Positions 1-10,735 of a stretch of 64,000 nt of DNA are shown here, piece after piece. The translations under genes were made by a program, and so were the position numbers. The notes beneath the pieces are model-generated. The model was given only the letters and a program-made list of their open reading frames with translations, made no database searches and was not told where the DNA came from. Source of the stretch: Hydrangea macrophylla (lineage: Eukaryota; Streptophyta; Magnoliopsida; Cornales; Hydrangeaceae); NCBI GenBank assembly GCA_033977485.1, contig CM066988.1:5788501-5852500 (forward strand). Direction: 5' to 3'. Numbering within the stretch: position 1 is the first letter of the stretch; the number at the start of each line of letters is the position of its first letter.

Positions 1-577
1 TTTTCTTCAACTCTAAACGGCTTCTACCGAGATTCAAATTCCCACAGGTCCTTTAGACCAATTCCAATAAGTTTTAAGCACTCTTAAGGCTTATACATCA
101 AGATTGGACCAATTCGAGGTCAAAACAAAGCTAATTCTGATTCACATTTGATAGGTACTCAAAAGACCTGATGACTTTGACGTGCTTCATAAATCTTCAA
201 TCAATACAAGGCACACTGATTTGTTTTAACAACAGCTCAACTCTATATCCAAGACCGGTCTTCTAATTTAACATTTTTCTATAAACCACCCAACACCTCA
301 TCTTGACTAGGATTAATTGATGCAATAAAAGTGTTCAAAACTTCTGCTTATATTCACCTTTGGATGTTCTTAGAGTTTTATAATTAAAGATCACTTCTGT
401 CCCACACACTCAAGATCACGACAGACTAAATGATGACAGACTTAACCACGATAGAGGTTGACAGACATTGACACAGGAAGTTGACATTCTTGACACTGAA
501 ATAGCAGTTTGGAGGAGAAAACCCATTTTTCCTTAATCTTAATGTGCGTTTGTCATGTTTGACGTATCTCTTTTCTT
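1..577. other. Unassigned AT-rich sequence left of Tekay-1
   Basis: No coding region, RNA gene or recognisable repeat was seen here. The sequence does not match the corresponding upstream part of the 3' LTR at 4977-7521. LTR similarity begins only at about 578, so this is either DNA that replaced the missing 5' part of the LTR or a separate insertion. Confidence 0.5.
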
Positions 578-1089
578 TCTTTTAATTTTGTTGTTTATAT
601 ATGTTGGAATCTATAGATACTCTGTTAGTGTTTGCATTCACTCGGCTTTCATAGCTGACAGTATTTTATGCCGTTGGATATTCTACGTCAAGCTGGCCAG
701 GGTTATGAGTAAGCAGGAGATGCATACATGGACAGGGGCTTTGAGGATGAAGCCTACGATAACAGAGGCTATGCAGATGCTGACTACTACGCGAGTTGAA
801 GACCTATAGCTTCGTCGTAGTTAGTTTATACATAAGTTTTAGAGATTGCTGTAATCGTTAAGTTTTTAATCAGCGTATGTTGCCGTAGTACTTGAATTAT
901 GTTTCTGTAGATACTCAAGGTTTGTAATAGTTTAGTATTACACTCCATTTTTATATATCGACCTTAGAACTTTCTGATGCATGGTTTGCATCATTACTAT
1001 GATGGTTTGACTTTGGTTGTGGACAATATGGTGACTTTCAACTGTGGGGCAGTTAATTTTCTCTATTTTTGGTACTGCGGGGCATGATA
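578..1089 (+). repeat. 5' LTR of Tekay-1, truncated at its 5' end
   Basis: About 510 bp align with 7005-7521 of the 3' LTR, including the stretches AGATACTCTGTTAGTGTTTG and GATATTCTA and the terminal GGGGCATGATA. About 2 kb of the LTR is absent. A 57-codon ATG reading frame within 555-809 is a by-product of this copy and is repeated near 7000-7220 with changes, so it was not called as a gene. Confidence 0.8.
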
Positions 1090-1096
1090 GGATTTT

Positions 1097-1112
1097 TGGT
1101 ATCAGAGCCAGG
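1097..1112 (+). other. Primer-binding site, tRNA-Met type (Tekay-1)
   Basis: TGGTATCAGAGCCAGG lies 7 bp after the 5' LTR end. It is complementary to the 3' end of plant initiator tRNA-Met, the usual minus-strand primer of many plant LTR elements. The same site occurs inverted in Tekay-2 at 48269-48284. Confidence 0.85.
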
Positions 1113-1350
1113 TTTAGTAGTCGTGTTCACCAATTGTCCAAAATTTCTTGAATGTGAACTTAAGATTCCTTGAGATAAGGGGTTGACTCTGTAAGTGATC
1201 ATTTTTGAGTTGTTCGTATAAGTTGATTTCCTACTAACATGATAATAGTTATAACTTTTATGTTTAATTTCAAATCACTTTCTACTACCACTTTTGGGGT
1301 TGACGACTAACCGAGAGATGTCTGTATAGGTACCCAACCATACTACATTG

Positions 1351-2465
1351 ATGGCAGGAATGCCTACTCAGAATCATCCTGCTCAGATTGAAGATGTCCC
1401 CTGGGCACCCCAAGCTGCTGATCTAACTGGACTGTTCAAAGCCTTTTTGTGTAGGATATAACGGATCAACAACCCGAACGGGAATAACAGAATTAATCAT
1501 GGACCACATCCGAGGCTAGTTGAGAGCAGGATAGTGGAGCACTTTCATCATTTTCGTTTAGAAAAGTTTGACGAAAACACTAAGCCATGGAAAGCAGAAT
1601 AGTGGCTCCGATAAATAGAAGCGATCATTGATACCCTAGATGCAATGAGTTAGAGAAGCATTGACTAGCGACATTCCAATTGACTTATGCGACAGCCGAT
1701 TAGTGGAAATCAGATAAGGCGACCGTAGAAGAAGATGCGACTGGAAAGATGCCCTAGATCACATTCAAAGGGCAATTTTTAGAGAATTACCTTCTTCAAA
1801 CAACGTGGAACAGGAAAGAGAGAGAATTTATTGAACTAAGACAAGGGAATCAGACTGTAAGAGAATATATAGTGCAGTTTGAATGGCTATCTTGTTTTAC
1901 CCTGTATATAATCGATACCCCAGAGAAGAAGAATAGGCAGTATCACCAGGGCCTCTCACTGCCACTACAACGCATGACGTTGAATCATCAGGGTCATACC
2001 TTCAAGGCCATGGTAGGAATGGCAGTTGGTCATGAGGATATTAATGGTTAAGAGCAAGGAATTTTTGGGAATCGACCACCACCCAAGGGTAACCAAGGAC
2101 CGAGACCTCTGATGTAGTTCTAAGGGAACAAACATAATTGGACTAGAGAGAGGAAGCCACAACCTGCGTTTTCCCAAAAATGCTATGCTATAACCCAAGC
2201 ACCTCTATCGCAAGGACTCCCTACTGCTACTTGAGGCAATACCAGGGGATGCTTTAATTACAAAAAGCCAAGTCATTTAGCTAAGGACTGCCGAGCTTCC
2301 AAGAACTACAACAGGGTGAGCGTTCTCTATTACAATTGCAACAAGCATGGCCATATCAGCCAGGATTGTAGAGCACCCCGTAGTGCATACAACAGACTAG
2401 CTGCTCCGGGCCAAGTTGGACAGGCTCGTATAAATGCTATCCTCCCTGAGAACACGAGATGTCAT
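1351..2465 (+). pseudogene. gag: gag pseudogene of Tekay-1
   Basis: Reading starts at an ATG with MAGMPTQNHPAQ. The sequence then resembles a gypsy Gag capsid with matrix and capsid parts: LRQIE-like, a TYATADW-like stretch, and a REYIVQFEWL-like stretch near 1860-1890. The many in-frame stops mean no long frame survives. Two zinc-knuckle remnants follow at about 2249-2296 and 2320-2377 (CFNYKKPSHLAKDCRA and YYNCNKHGHISQDC). Each has lost one cysteine to tyrosine. Gag would package the genomic RNA into the particle. It is homologous to the Gag at 46442-47176 on the other strand, which keeps a much longer frame. It was identified by alignment by eye. Confidence 0.75.
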
Positions 2466-2483
2466 AAGACTGAACAGTAGAAC

Positions 2484-2843
2484 ATGGAAGGTACTCTTAC
2501 GTTATTCAGCAATCGAGTTAAAGTTCTATTTAAAATTGATGCTTTGAATTCGTTTATTGCTATCGAGATTGTTAAATTATTGGCTTTAGTACCCAAGGTG
2601 CTTGATATAGCCCTAAATGTAGTGTCAACTTTGGGAGTAACCGTAAGATTAGGGAAGGTGTGCAAGGACTATACTTTAAACCTTGGGGATAGAATTATTC
2701 CCGCAGCTCTAATCGTTCTGTCAATAAAAGATTTTGACATCATATTAAGATTTGACTGGCTCACGAGGCATTGTGCCAAGTTGGACTGTGCCAATAGGAT
2801 GATTACCTTTTTGGTACCAGGAAATCAGCCTTTTTATTTTTAA
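2484..2843 (+). pseudogene. Retropepsin-like protease pseudogene of Tekay-1
   Basis: A 119-codon frame starts MEGTLTLFSNRVKVLFKID. It aligns throughout with the protease of Tekay-2 (45476-46072). The active-site region expected to read D-T/S-G is here FKIDALNSFIA, so the catalytic triplet is destroyed. The downstream flap-like part (FDIILRFDWL, where the family has DxILGMDWL) is recognisable. The frame ends in a stop at 2843, before RT. The protein would have cut the Gag-Pol polyprotein but cannot do so in this state. Confidence 0.75.
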
Positions 2844-2951
2844 TGTAACCCCTCTAGTAATGTTTTACTTACCAGCCGTCTAGCAGCTATCGAGAGCTTG
2901 AGTTCAAAACTCACTATTGCATAGATTTCTGTAGTCTGAGACTTTCAAGAT

Positions 2952-3829
2952 GTGTTTTGGAATATTTTATGGTTGCCACCTAAGTGGAAGATTGGCTTTT
3001 GTATCGAGTTAGTGCCTAATACTTTACCACAATCGAAGGCTCCTTATCGAATGGTACCAACAGAGATGCGAGAACTAAAGAAGCAAGTGCAGCAGTTAGA
3101 AGATCTCTTATTTGTTCAGCCCATCACGTTGCCTCATTAAAGATAGATACAATTCTGGATTGGAATATACTAACGACTGCATTGGAAGTCAGAAGTTTTC
3201 TTGGTCTAGATGGATACTACTGGAGATTTGTAGAAGGATTATCCAAGATCACAGCTCCTCTTACCAGACTAATGAAGAAAGACTTGAAGTTTGAATGGGG
3301 TAACAAGCATGAATATGCATTCCAGGAATTGAAGGAAAGATTGACCACAGTGCTAGTTCTTGCAATACCTAAGAGTGGTGAGCAATTCACCATTGACGCA
3401 TCACACCAAGGACTCGGATGTATTTTGATGCAAGATGGGAAGGTAATCGCATACAGATTTTGACAATTGAAACCTCATGAGTTGAATTAACCGACACATG
3501 ACCTTGAGCTAGCCATGATTGTTTTTACACTCATGATTTGGAGGCATTACCTCAATAGCGAGAAGTTCGATCTATTCTTGGATCACAAGAGTTTGAAGTA
3601 CTTGTTCTCTCAAAGAGAGTTGAACATGAGGCAACGACGTTGGATGGAATTGTTAAAGGATTACGATTTCAAGTTACAGCATCACACTGGGAAAGCGAAT
3701 GTGGTAGCCAATGCGTTGAGTCAAAAACTCAAGAGGATAGTAGTAGATTCTCTTATGGTTAAAGAGTGGCAAGCATTGGAAACCTTGGCTGAATTTGGTC
3801 TTCAAGCCTTTGATCGAATTAAAAGATGA
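2952..3829 (+). pseudogene. RT-RNase H pseudogene of Tekay-1 with catalytic region deleted
   Basis: The N-terminal RT approach (PYRMVPTEMRELKKQ) is read at about 3030-3090. At about 3130 it jumps directly to the RT thumb/connection (EVRSFLGLDGYYWRFVEG, about 3185-3240). The palm with the F/YxDD motif, roughly 190 codons in Tekay-2, is missing. RNase H follows in fragments: FTIDASHQGLGCILMQDG at about 3390, then [20 protein letters not shown] (about 3540-3600) and [13 protein letters not shown] (about 3684-3722). Stops at 3461-3463 and elsewhere separate the pieces. Confidence 0.8.
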
Positions 3830-4935
3830 CACTTTGGATGTCACACGGTGCAACCGACCCTCGTCAGTCATATTTTGGAGGCACAGAAGAAGAATGAAGG
3901 AGTTCAGGAGTGGTTCGCAAGCAATGCAGTAAAGGAACCAGAGAATTGGAGTATTGATGCGAAGGGAACACTCAGGTTTAGAGGCAGACTTTGTGTGCTA
4001 GACGAATATAATCTTAGAAAGGATATACTAGATGAAGCGCATAAGTCACGTATGACAATCCACCCATGAGTTACGAAGATGTACAGAAATTTAAAGAGAA
4101 ACTTCTGGTGGGAAGGGATGAAGTGAGGAGTTGTTGAGCACGAATCTCAATGGCTTATGTGTAAGCAAGTGAAGGCAGAACATCAAAAACAACCCAGACT
4201 TCTACAACTGTTACCAGTTCCTAAATGGAAGTAGGAACATATAGCTATAGACTTCGTGGTAGGTTTTCCAAGACCGTAGCAAAACCACAACAGTGTTTCG
4301 GTAGTTGTGGATCAATTTACAAAATTAGCTCATTTCATAGCTTATAGTATGTCGTATCCAGTCGAATGTTTGAGCCGTATGTACATACAAAAAATTGTGC
4401 AACTGTACGGTGTGCCAGTCTCAATTTTATCAAATCGCGGCTCACAATTTACTATGGAGTTTTGGAAAAGTCTACAGTCAGCTTTGGGGACTTCATTAAG
4501 CTTGAGCACTACCTTTCACCTGTAAACTGACGGACATACTGAACGAGTTAACCAAGTGATGAAGGAAAGAGAGGAAAGCTAGTACTACATTTCATTGGAC
4601 CGTTTGAGATCATTGAATGTGTAGGAAAAATAGCATATCGACTTGCACTACCACCTAAGATATCGAGAGTACACAATGTCTTTCACGTCAGCATGTTGAG
4701 GAAGTGTGCTTATAATCCGAGTCATGAGAATAACTTTGAAGACATCGAGGTGAGCGATAATGTGTCATTCCACAAAGGACCAGTACGAATTCTAGATTAG
4801 GGAGTTAAGAAGCTGAGCAATAAAGAGATTCTGTTGGTGAAGATTCAGTGGAAGTTCCACGATGAAGGAGAATCTTCTTGGGAATTGGAGTCAGAGATGC
4901 GTGAGAAGTATCTTGAGTTATTTGCCGATGCTTAG
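3830..4935 (+). pseudogene. Integrase-chromodomain pseudogene of Tekay-1, internally deleted
   Basis: A zinc-binding region (DILDEAHKSRMTIHP) precedes the catalytic core with IDFVVGFP (first Asp, about 4245) and the second-Asp region, where SDRG has become SNRG. A QTDGQTERVNQ-like segment follows near 4520-4560. At about 4565 the frame jumps to GPFEIIECVGKIAYRLALPP, so about 150 codons between core and C-terminus are lost. The tail ends in a chromodomain-like piece (ILLVKIQWKFHDEGESSWE). In chromoviruses this tail directs integration into heterochromatin. Stops are frequent. Confidence 0.8.
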
Positions 4936-4964
4936 TTTCGATTTCGGGGACGAAATCTTTATTT

Positions 4965-4976
4965 AGAGGGGGATGA
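4965..4976 (+). other. Polypurine tract of Tekay-1
   Basis: The sequence AGAGGGGGATGA sits immediately before the TGTAATACCC start of the 3' LTR. This is the position of the plus-strand primer in LTR retrotransposons. The equivalent in Tekay-2 is at 42693-42704, inverted. Confidence 0.75.
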
Positions 4977-7521
4977 TGTAATACCCTGTATTTTTATTGT
5001 ACTTTTATATTACTTTTAATATAAATAAGATTTAGTATACCTGTATTTAACGTTCCTGTAATTTTGGTTTCAATCGATCAAACACCTTTCGAGCAATCAA
5101 GTATTTCATTCTTCAATCGATTGAATCCACTTCGAGCAATCGAACCTCTATCGACCTGAATTCTGACGTGGTATCCTTTCTCAAGCGATTGACCTACTCT
5201 CAATCGATCGAACCTTAACCGACCTGTTCTCAATCGATCCAACTCACTTCGATCGATTGAACTCTGAATTTTCAGTATACATGTTCTGACACCTGCCCTC
5301 CCTTTTTTCCTATATGTATGTATCACACACATATTCCCAAGGGTTCTGAATTTTGAGAAAGTTAGAGAGATATAGTATATTTATATATACACTCATACAT
5401 ATATATACACATACCCCGGATATATATATACATATTATACACATAAACTCACACACTATCAAGGAAGAAGAGAATAAGAAGACAGGAGGAGAGAAAAAGA
5501 AGAGACGGAGAAAGAGGAAGAAGTAGAGGAGGAGACCACCCGCGGCCACCCCGAGCTTGCTGGTGTCGCCGAAATTCACGGTGAGTATCTATACTCATTT
5601 AGTAGCGTAGTTATGTATGTTTATATATGTTTCGGCAAGAAAGAATGGACCTTGAATGTGCATGAATGGTTCAGTCCAAATTCTTGAATAATACTGCATT
5701 CAATCGATCGAACAACTTTAGACCGATCGAATATAGATTGATCTCGATCGATCGAACATTTTTTAATCGATCAAACTTCAATTTTCCTCAATCAATCGAA
5801 CTTGACAGATTGTTAAATGTTTAGTTTGTTTATATCTGATGATCTATTAAACTGTATATTATCATGCATTGATTGATAGAAGTTGTATTGGAATAATACA
5901 CACGTGGAATAATGGACTTAATGTATTGAACAATGGAACCAATTGTATAATGGTGATCAAATGTTATAAATTAGAATAAGAAGCCGACATGCATAAGAGT
6001 GGGTCTATCGACCGTGGAGGTCGATACTATTTATAATTGTGCGTATGAATGCGATCGCTAAGATTCTATGATGTCAGGTGTGGGATCCCAAGGTGCTGTG
6101 ATAGGATCAGGACTACGTGTCAGAGTTTATGTATGATAGAGTTGGGCTGCGTGTTGGGCTTGAGATATTATATGATATGGGACTTCGTGTCAAGTTGGTT
6201 AAGTTGGGGCACAGTGGCCAGAATACATTGGGGTGTGTTGGGGCATGTTGGCCAGAGTGTGTTGGGGCGTGTTGGCCAGAGTGTATTGGGGCGAGTTGGC
6301 CAGAGAATGTTATAAATCAGAATGAGAAGCTGGCGTGCATAGAAGTGGGTCTGTCCACCGCGGAGGTCGATACTGTTTAAAAATGTGCATATGAATGCAG
6401 TCGCTAAGATTGTATGATGTCAGGTGTGGGATCCCAAGGTGCTGTGATGGGATCAAGACTATGTGTCAGGGTTTATGCATGATAGAATTGGGCTGCGTGT
6501 TGGGCTTGAGATATTATATGATATGGGACTTCGTGTCAAGTTGGTTAAGTTGAGGCATAGTGGCCAGAATACATTAGGGTGTGATGGCCAGAGTATGTTG
6601 GGGCGTGTTAGCCAGAGTGTATTGGTGCGAGTTGGCCAGAGAATGTATCGAGCGTATTAGCTGGGCATGTTGGCTGTAATGTATCAAGCGTATTGGCTGG
6701 GCGTGTTGGCCATAATGTATCAAGTGTAATGGCTGGGCATGTGGGCCAGGACGTACTCGGGGCGGATTGGCTAGAATGCATTGAGGTGGGTTTGCTAGAG
6801 AGTGAGAACTACGTGTTTGGTTAACGTATAAAGGAAATGGGACTGTGTCGAGATTCGACAGACCGTATGTATGGGACTACGTGTCCGATTAATGTGGACC
6901 CAAGAGTCTATGTTATGTATTGGGAGATTGGGATGACGTCCGTTGTTAGATATTGAGTTGGTGCATACATGCATGCGAACGATGAGATGATCCTTTTAAT
7001 GATGTTGTTTATATATGCTACAAACTATAGATACTCTGTTAGTGTTTGCATTCACTCAATTTTCATAGCTGACGACGTTTTATGCCGCTGGATATTCTAT
7101 GTCTAGTGGGCCAGGGTTATGGGTATGTAGGAGTAGCATACATGGACATGGGCTTTGAGGATGAAGCCTACGATGACGGAGGCTATGCTGATGTTGACTA
7201 CTACGCGAGTTGAAGACCTGCAGCTTTGTCGTAGTTAGTTTATGGTTATGTTTTAGAGACTACTGTAATCGTTAAGTTTTTAATCGGCGTATGTTGTCGT
7301 AGTACTTGAATTACGTTTCTGCAGATACTCAAGGTTTGTAATAGTTTAGTATTAAACTCCATTTTTATATATCGACCTTAGAACTTTCTAATGCGTAGTT
7401 TGCATCATTACTCTGATGGTTTGACTTTGGTTGTGGACAATATGGTGACTTTCAACTATCATGGCCTATGGGTCCAAAAGGAATTGATTTTCTCTATTTT
7501 TGCTACTACAGGGGCATGACA
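4977..7521 (+). repeat. 3' LTR of Tekay-1 (about 2.5 kb)
   Basis: It begins TGTAATACCC right after the polypurine tract and ends GGGGCATGACA, matching the end of the 5' LTR at 1089. It contains scattered CGATCGAAC-type motifs (5080-5260 and 5700-5810), a 346-bp tandem duplication and short GGCCAGAGTGT-type minisatellite units (about 6200-6760). Open frames of up to 89 codons inside it are repeat-driven and carry no recognised domain. Confidence 0.85.
5963..6650 (+). repeat. 346-bp tandem duplication inside the Tekay-1 3' LTR
   Basis: The segment starting GTTATAAATTAGAATAAGAAG at 5963 recurs at 6309 (GTTATAAATCAGAATGAGAAG), and similarity runs to about 6650. Both copies contain GGGATCCCAAGGTGCTGTGA and end in a run of GTTGGCCAGAG units. 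A shorter GCGTATTGGCTGGGC repeat of about 35-40 bp continues to about 6770. Confidence 0.85.
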
Positions 7522-7750
7522 AAGTCATATCTTTGATATCTCAAAAGTACTACTTGTATATATATATCAAAAGATGTACCGCGGAGTACACGATAGTCAA
7601 ACGGTGTCTTGCGTGGGACAACTATTACAAGTACTAAAGTCAACTATACAACACTACTACTAGTGGTAAACTTTGATACAAAACTTTGGTCAAACAGCTA
7701 TCTCTCACGCTCCCAAAAATCATGTGGACAACATGTCCGATAAAAGTAAC
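7522..7750. other. Spacer between Tekay-1 and the copia element
   Basis: No gene was seen. The last 100 bp (from about 7653, CACTACTACTAGTGG) recur at 9359-9460, because they belong to the tandem duplication that also copied the copia 5' LTR. The first 130 bp are unassigned. Confidence 0.6.
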
Positions 7751-7980
7751 TATTGGAAATGGAAAGAAAATAATTCTACCAGGATATAGCTGAATTCTTT
7801 GGATATTATAGTTGTAAATATTTAAATTTAGTCAATTCTACAGAATAGGAAAGTTGATATTCAGAATCAGAATTATTAGCTGATTAGATCCTAATTTCAT
7901 ATCTTGTATCTCCTATAAATAGAGGTGTTGTGTACATTATGTGATATATAAAAAAAAACCCTTTTTCTTTATATCTTTTA
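7751..7980 (+). repeat. copia LTR copy A
   Basis: It begins TATTGGAAATGG and ends ATATCTTTTA. A TATA box (TATAAATA) lies at 7914-7921. The start TA in place of TG is shared with copy B but not with the 3' LTR, so the change predates the duplication. Confidence 0.85.
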
Positions 7981-7995
7981 TGGTATCAGAGAAGG
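7981..7995 (+). other. Primer-binding site A (tRNA-Met type), copia
   Basis: TGGTATCAGAGAAGG follows LTR copy A directly. The intact version at 9698 reads TGGTATCAGAGCAGG. Both fit initiator tRNA-Met priming. Confidence 0.8.
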
Positions 7996-8060
7996 GACTT
8001 ATTCTCTGACTCTTCCAAAAAAAACCCTAGTATCCTAGAATCTGCTAGCCGCCCTTCACC

Positions 8061-9358
8061 ATGTCAGAAAACACATCTGAATCCACTGTTATAGCCTCAT
8101 CGAAGATCATTGAGAAACATGCCCCCAACACTGATTCTCACTCGGTGCAAATCACCAATATTAAAATCAATGGTGATAATTTTCTGCGTTGATATCAGTC
8201 AGTTCGGATGTACATTCGGGGCTGAGGAAAGATCGAATACTTGACAGGATAAAAGAAGCCACCAGCAAGAGAGGACTCGGCGTATGCTACCTGGGATGCT
8301 GAAAACTCCATGGTCATGACATGGTTAGTGAATTCCTAGAAGAAGACATCAGCTCCACCTACATGTGTTATCCAATAGCCAAAGAACTCTGGGATAATGT
8401 CACCCAGATATATTCAGATTTGGGAAATCAGTCCCAAATATATGAATTGACGATTAAACTTGGTGAAATTTGTCAAGGAGAGAACAATGTCACTAAGTAT
8501 TTCAATTCTCTGAAAAAGATGTGCCAAGATTTGGACATGTTCAATGATTATGAGTGGAAATCAACCAAGGACTGCAATCACAACAAAAAGATGGCGGAGG
8601 ATAATTGTATCTACAAATTTCTTGCCGGATGAAACATCAAATTTGATGAAGTCAGAGGGAGAATAATTTGCCGCCAACCTCTGCCTCCTATTAGTGATGT
8701 CTTTGCTGAAGTTAGAAGAGAAGAAAGTCGCAGGAATGTTATGCATGGAAAAAATGGGACTACTGCACCGGTGGAAAGCTCAGTCATGATTGCATCATAT
8801 GCAAGTGCAAACAAGGTTTTTAAACCACGGCAGAATGAAAAACCTCGAATATGGTATGATAATTACAATAAACCACGTCATACTCGAGAGAAGTACTGGA
8901 AGATCCATGGGAAGCCTGCAAATTGGAAGAGTAGCAGACCAAGTGACAGACCAATTCATGCATCCTCCTATGCCAACGAGGTTGAAGCAAGTCTGTTCAG
9001 TAAGGAGCAGATGGATCATCTTCTCAAACTGCTAAAATCCAATTCTTTATCCGGTATTCCAAGTGGCTTTCTTGCACAGACAGCTAGCAATCCTTATGCT
9101 CTATCCTGTAGTCAAAGTTTTGCCCCTTGAATCATTGATTTGGGGGCATCTGACCACATGACTTCTTTTTCTTCTATATTCAATACTTATTTATCCTGTT
9201 CTGAAAGTGAAATAGTTAGGATTACTGATGGCAGTTTCTCACCCATTATAGGAAAAAGTCAAATATAAATTTTAGGAAATGTTACTCTTCAATTTGTCCT
9301 TCATGTTCCTAAACTAGCTTGCAATTTGTTGTCTGTCAATAAATTATCAAAAAGCTCA
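8061..9358 (+). pseudogene. gag: copia gag copy A with protease start, truncated
   Basis: Translation starts at ATG 8061 (MSENTSES). It has the UBN2-type copia Gag layout: INGDNFLR near residue 38, ATWDAENSMVMTWL near residue 80, then ELWDNVTQIYSDLGNQSQIYE (about 8386-8446) and DEVRGRIICRQPLP (about 8645-8685). The zinc-knuckle region (WYDNYNKPRHTREKYWKIH, about 8855-8910) has lost its cysteines. Protease begins with IIDLGASDHM, so the active-site Ser is replaced by Leu and D-S-G is lost. It stops at the duplication junction at 9358. Stops and frameshifts break the first third. Confidence 0.8.
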
Positions 9359-9460
9359 AACACTACTACTTGTGGTAAACATTTATACAAAGCATTGATC
9401 AAATAGCTATCTCTCATGCTCCCAAAAATCATGTGGACAACATGTCCTGATAAAACTAAC

Positions 9461-9697
9461 TATTGGAAATGGAAAGAAAATAATTCTGTCAGGATATGTC
9501 TGAATTCTTTGGGATATTATAGCTGTAAATAATTAAATTTAGTCAATTCTAAAGAATAGGAAAGTTGTTATTTAGAATCAGAATTAATAGCTGATTAGAT
9601 CCTAATTTTATGCCTTGCATCTCCTATAAATACAGGTGTTGTGTACATTATGTGATATACAAAAAAAAAAAAGAAATATTTTTCTTTATATCTTTTA
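9461..9697 (+). repeat. copia LTR copy B
   Basis: It begins TATTGGAAATGG and ends TATATCTTTTA, with TATAAATA at 9625-9632 and the PBS directly after it. This is the LTR contiguous with the complete coding region and so is the functional 5' LTR partner of 14225-14457. Confidence 0.85.
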
Positions 9698-9712
9698 TGG
9701 TATCAGAGCAGG
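9698..9712 (+). other. Primer-binding site B (tRNA-Met type), copia
   Basis: TGGTATCAGAGCAGG directly follows LTR copy B and is the usual copia PBS, complementary to initiator tRNA-Met. Confidence 0.85.
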
Positions 9713-9776
9713 GACTTATTCTCTTACTCTTCCAAAAAAACCCTAGGATCCTAGAATCTGCTTGCCGCCCTTCACC

Positions 9777-10735
9777 ATGTCAGAAACCACATCTGAATCC
9801 ACCGTTACTGCCTCACCAAAGATCATTGAGAAACATGCCCCCAACACTGATTCTCACTCGGTGCAAATCACCAACATTAAACTCAATGGTGATAATTTTG
9901 TGTGTTGGTCTCAATCAGTCCGGATGTACATTTGGGGCCGAGGAAAGATCGGATACTTGACAGGAGAAAAGAAGCCACCTGGAAGAGATGACTCGGCATA
10001 TGCTACCTGGGATGCTGAAAACTCCATGGTCATGACATGGTTAGTGAATTCCTAGAAGAAGACATTAGGTCCAACTATATGTGTTATCCAACAGCCAAAG
10101 AACTCTGGGATAATGTCCCCTAGATGTATTCGAATTTGGGAAATCAGTCCCAAATATATGAATTGACGATTAAACTTGGTGAAGTTTGTCAAGGAGAGAA
10201 CAATGTCACTAAGTACTTCAATTCTCTAAAAAAGATGTGCCAAGATTTTGACATGTTCAATGATTATGAGTGGGAATTACCCGAGGACTGCAATCATAAC
10301 AAAAAGAAGGTGGAAAATCACCGTATCTACAAATTTCTTACCAGATTAAACATCTAATTTGATGAAGTCAGAGGGAGAATAATTGGACGCCAACCTTTGC
10401 CTCCTATTAGTGATGTCTTTGTCGAAGTTAGAAGAGAAGAAAGCCGCAGGAATGTTATGCTTGGAAAAAAGGGGGCTACTGCACCTGTGGAAAGCTCAGT
10501 CATGATTGCATTAGATGCAAGTACAAACAAGGTTGTTAAACCACGGCAAAATGAAAAACCTCAAATATGGTGTGAAAATTGCAATAAACGACGTCACACT
10601 CGAGAGAACTACTGGAAGATCCATGGGAAGCCTGCAAATTGGAAGAGTAGAAGACCAAGTGACAGACCAATTCATGCATCCTCCTATGCCAACGAGGTTG
10701 AAGAAAGTCCGTTCAGTAAGGAGTAGATGGATCAT
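9777..10735 (+). pseudogene. gag: copia gag copy B
   Basis: The start at 9777 gives MSETTSES, matching copy A. The first frame is open to a stop at 10055 in the WLVNS* region, then resumes at 10124 (SNLGNQSQIYE) and again at 10397. The zinc knuckle reads WCENCNKRRHTRENYWKIH. It keeps the first two cysteines and the histidine, but the last cysteine is tyrosine. It ends at about 10725 with SPFSKE* just before MDHLLKLLKSN. The Gag proteins of this family form the particle and bind RNA. At least four inactivating changes are visible. Confidence 0.8.

Larger units (their letters stand above)
578..7521 (+). mobile_element. Tekay-1: decayed Ty3/gypsy chromovirus (Tekay/Del-like), plus strand
   Basis: The order is truncated LTR, tRNA-Met-type PBS, gag, protease, RT-RNase H, integrase with chromodomain-like tail, polypurine tract, LTR. 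This is the Ty3/gypsy order. The tail ending near 4935 and the LTR ends (TGTAATACCC to GGGGCATGACA) match Tekay-2 at 39829-51127, so the two belong to related families. The internal part is about 3.9 kb against 5.6 kb in Tekay-2, because most of RT and the middle of integrase are deleted. Every reading frame has stops, so the element is dead. No target duplication can be scored because the 5' end of the left LTR is missing. Confidence 0.85.

Noticed and set aside
6049..6660. Cys/Gly-rich frames as small proteins
   Set aside because: They come from the GGCCAGAGTGT minisatellite and the 346-bp LTR duplication. Both copies change frame relative to each other.
9762..9960. Alternative frame 9610-9960 overlapping copia gag
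   Set aside because: The other frame starting at 9777 matches gag copy A at the protein level. This one has no similarity.
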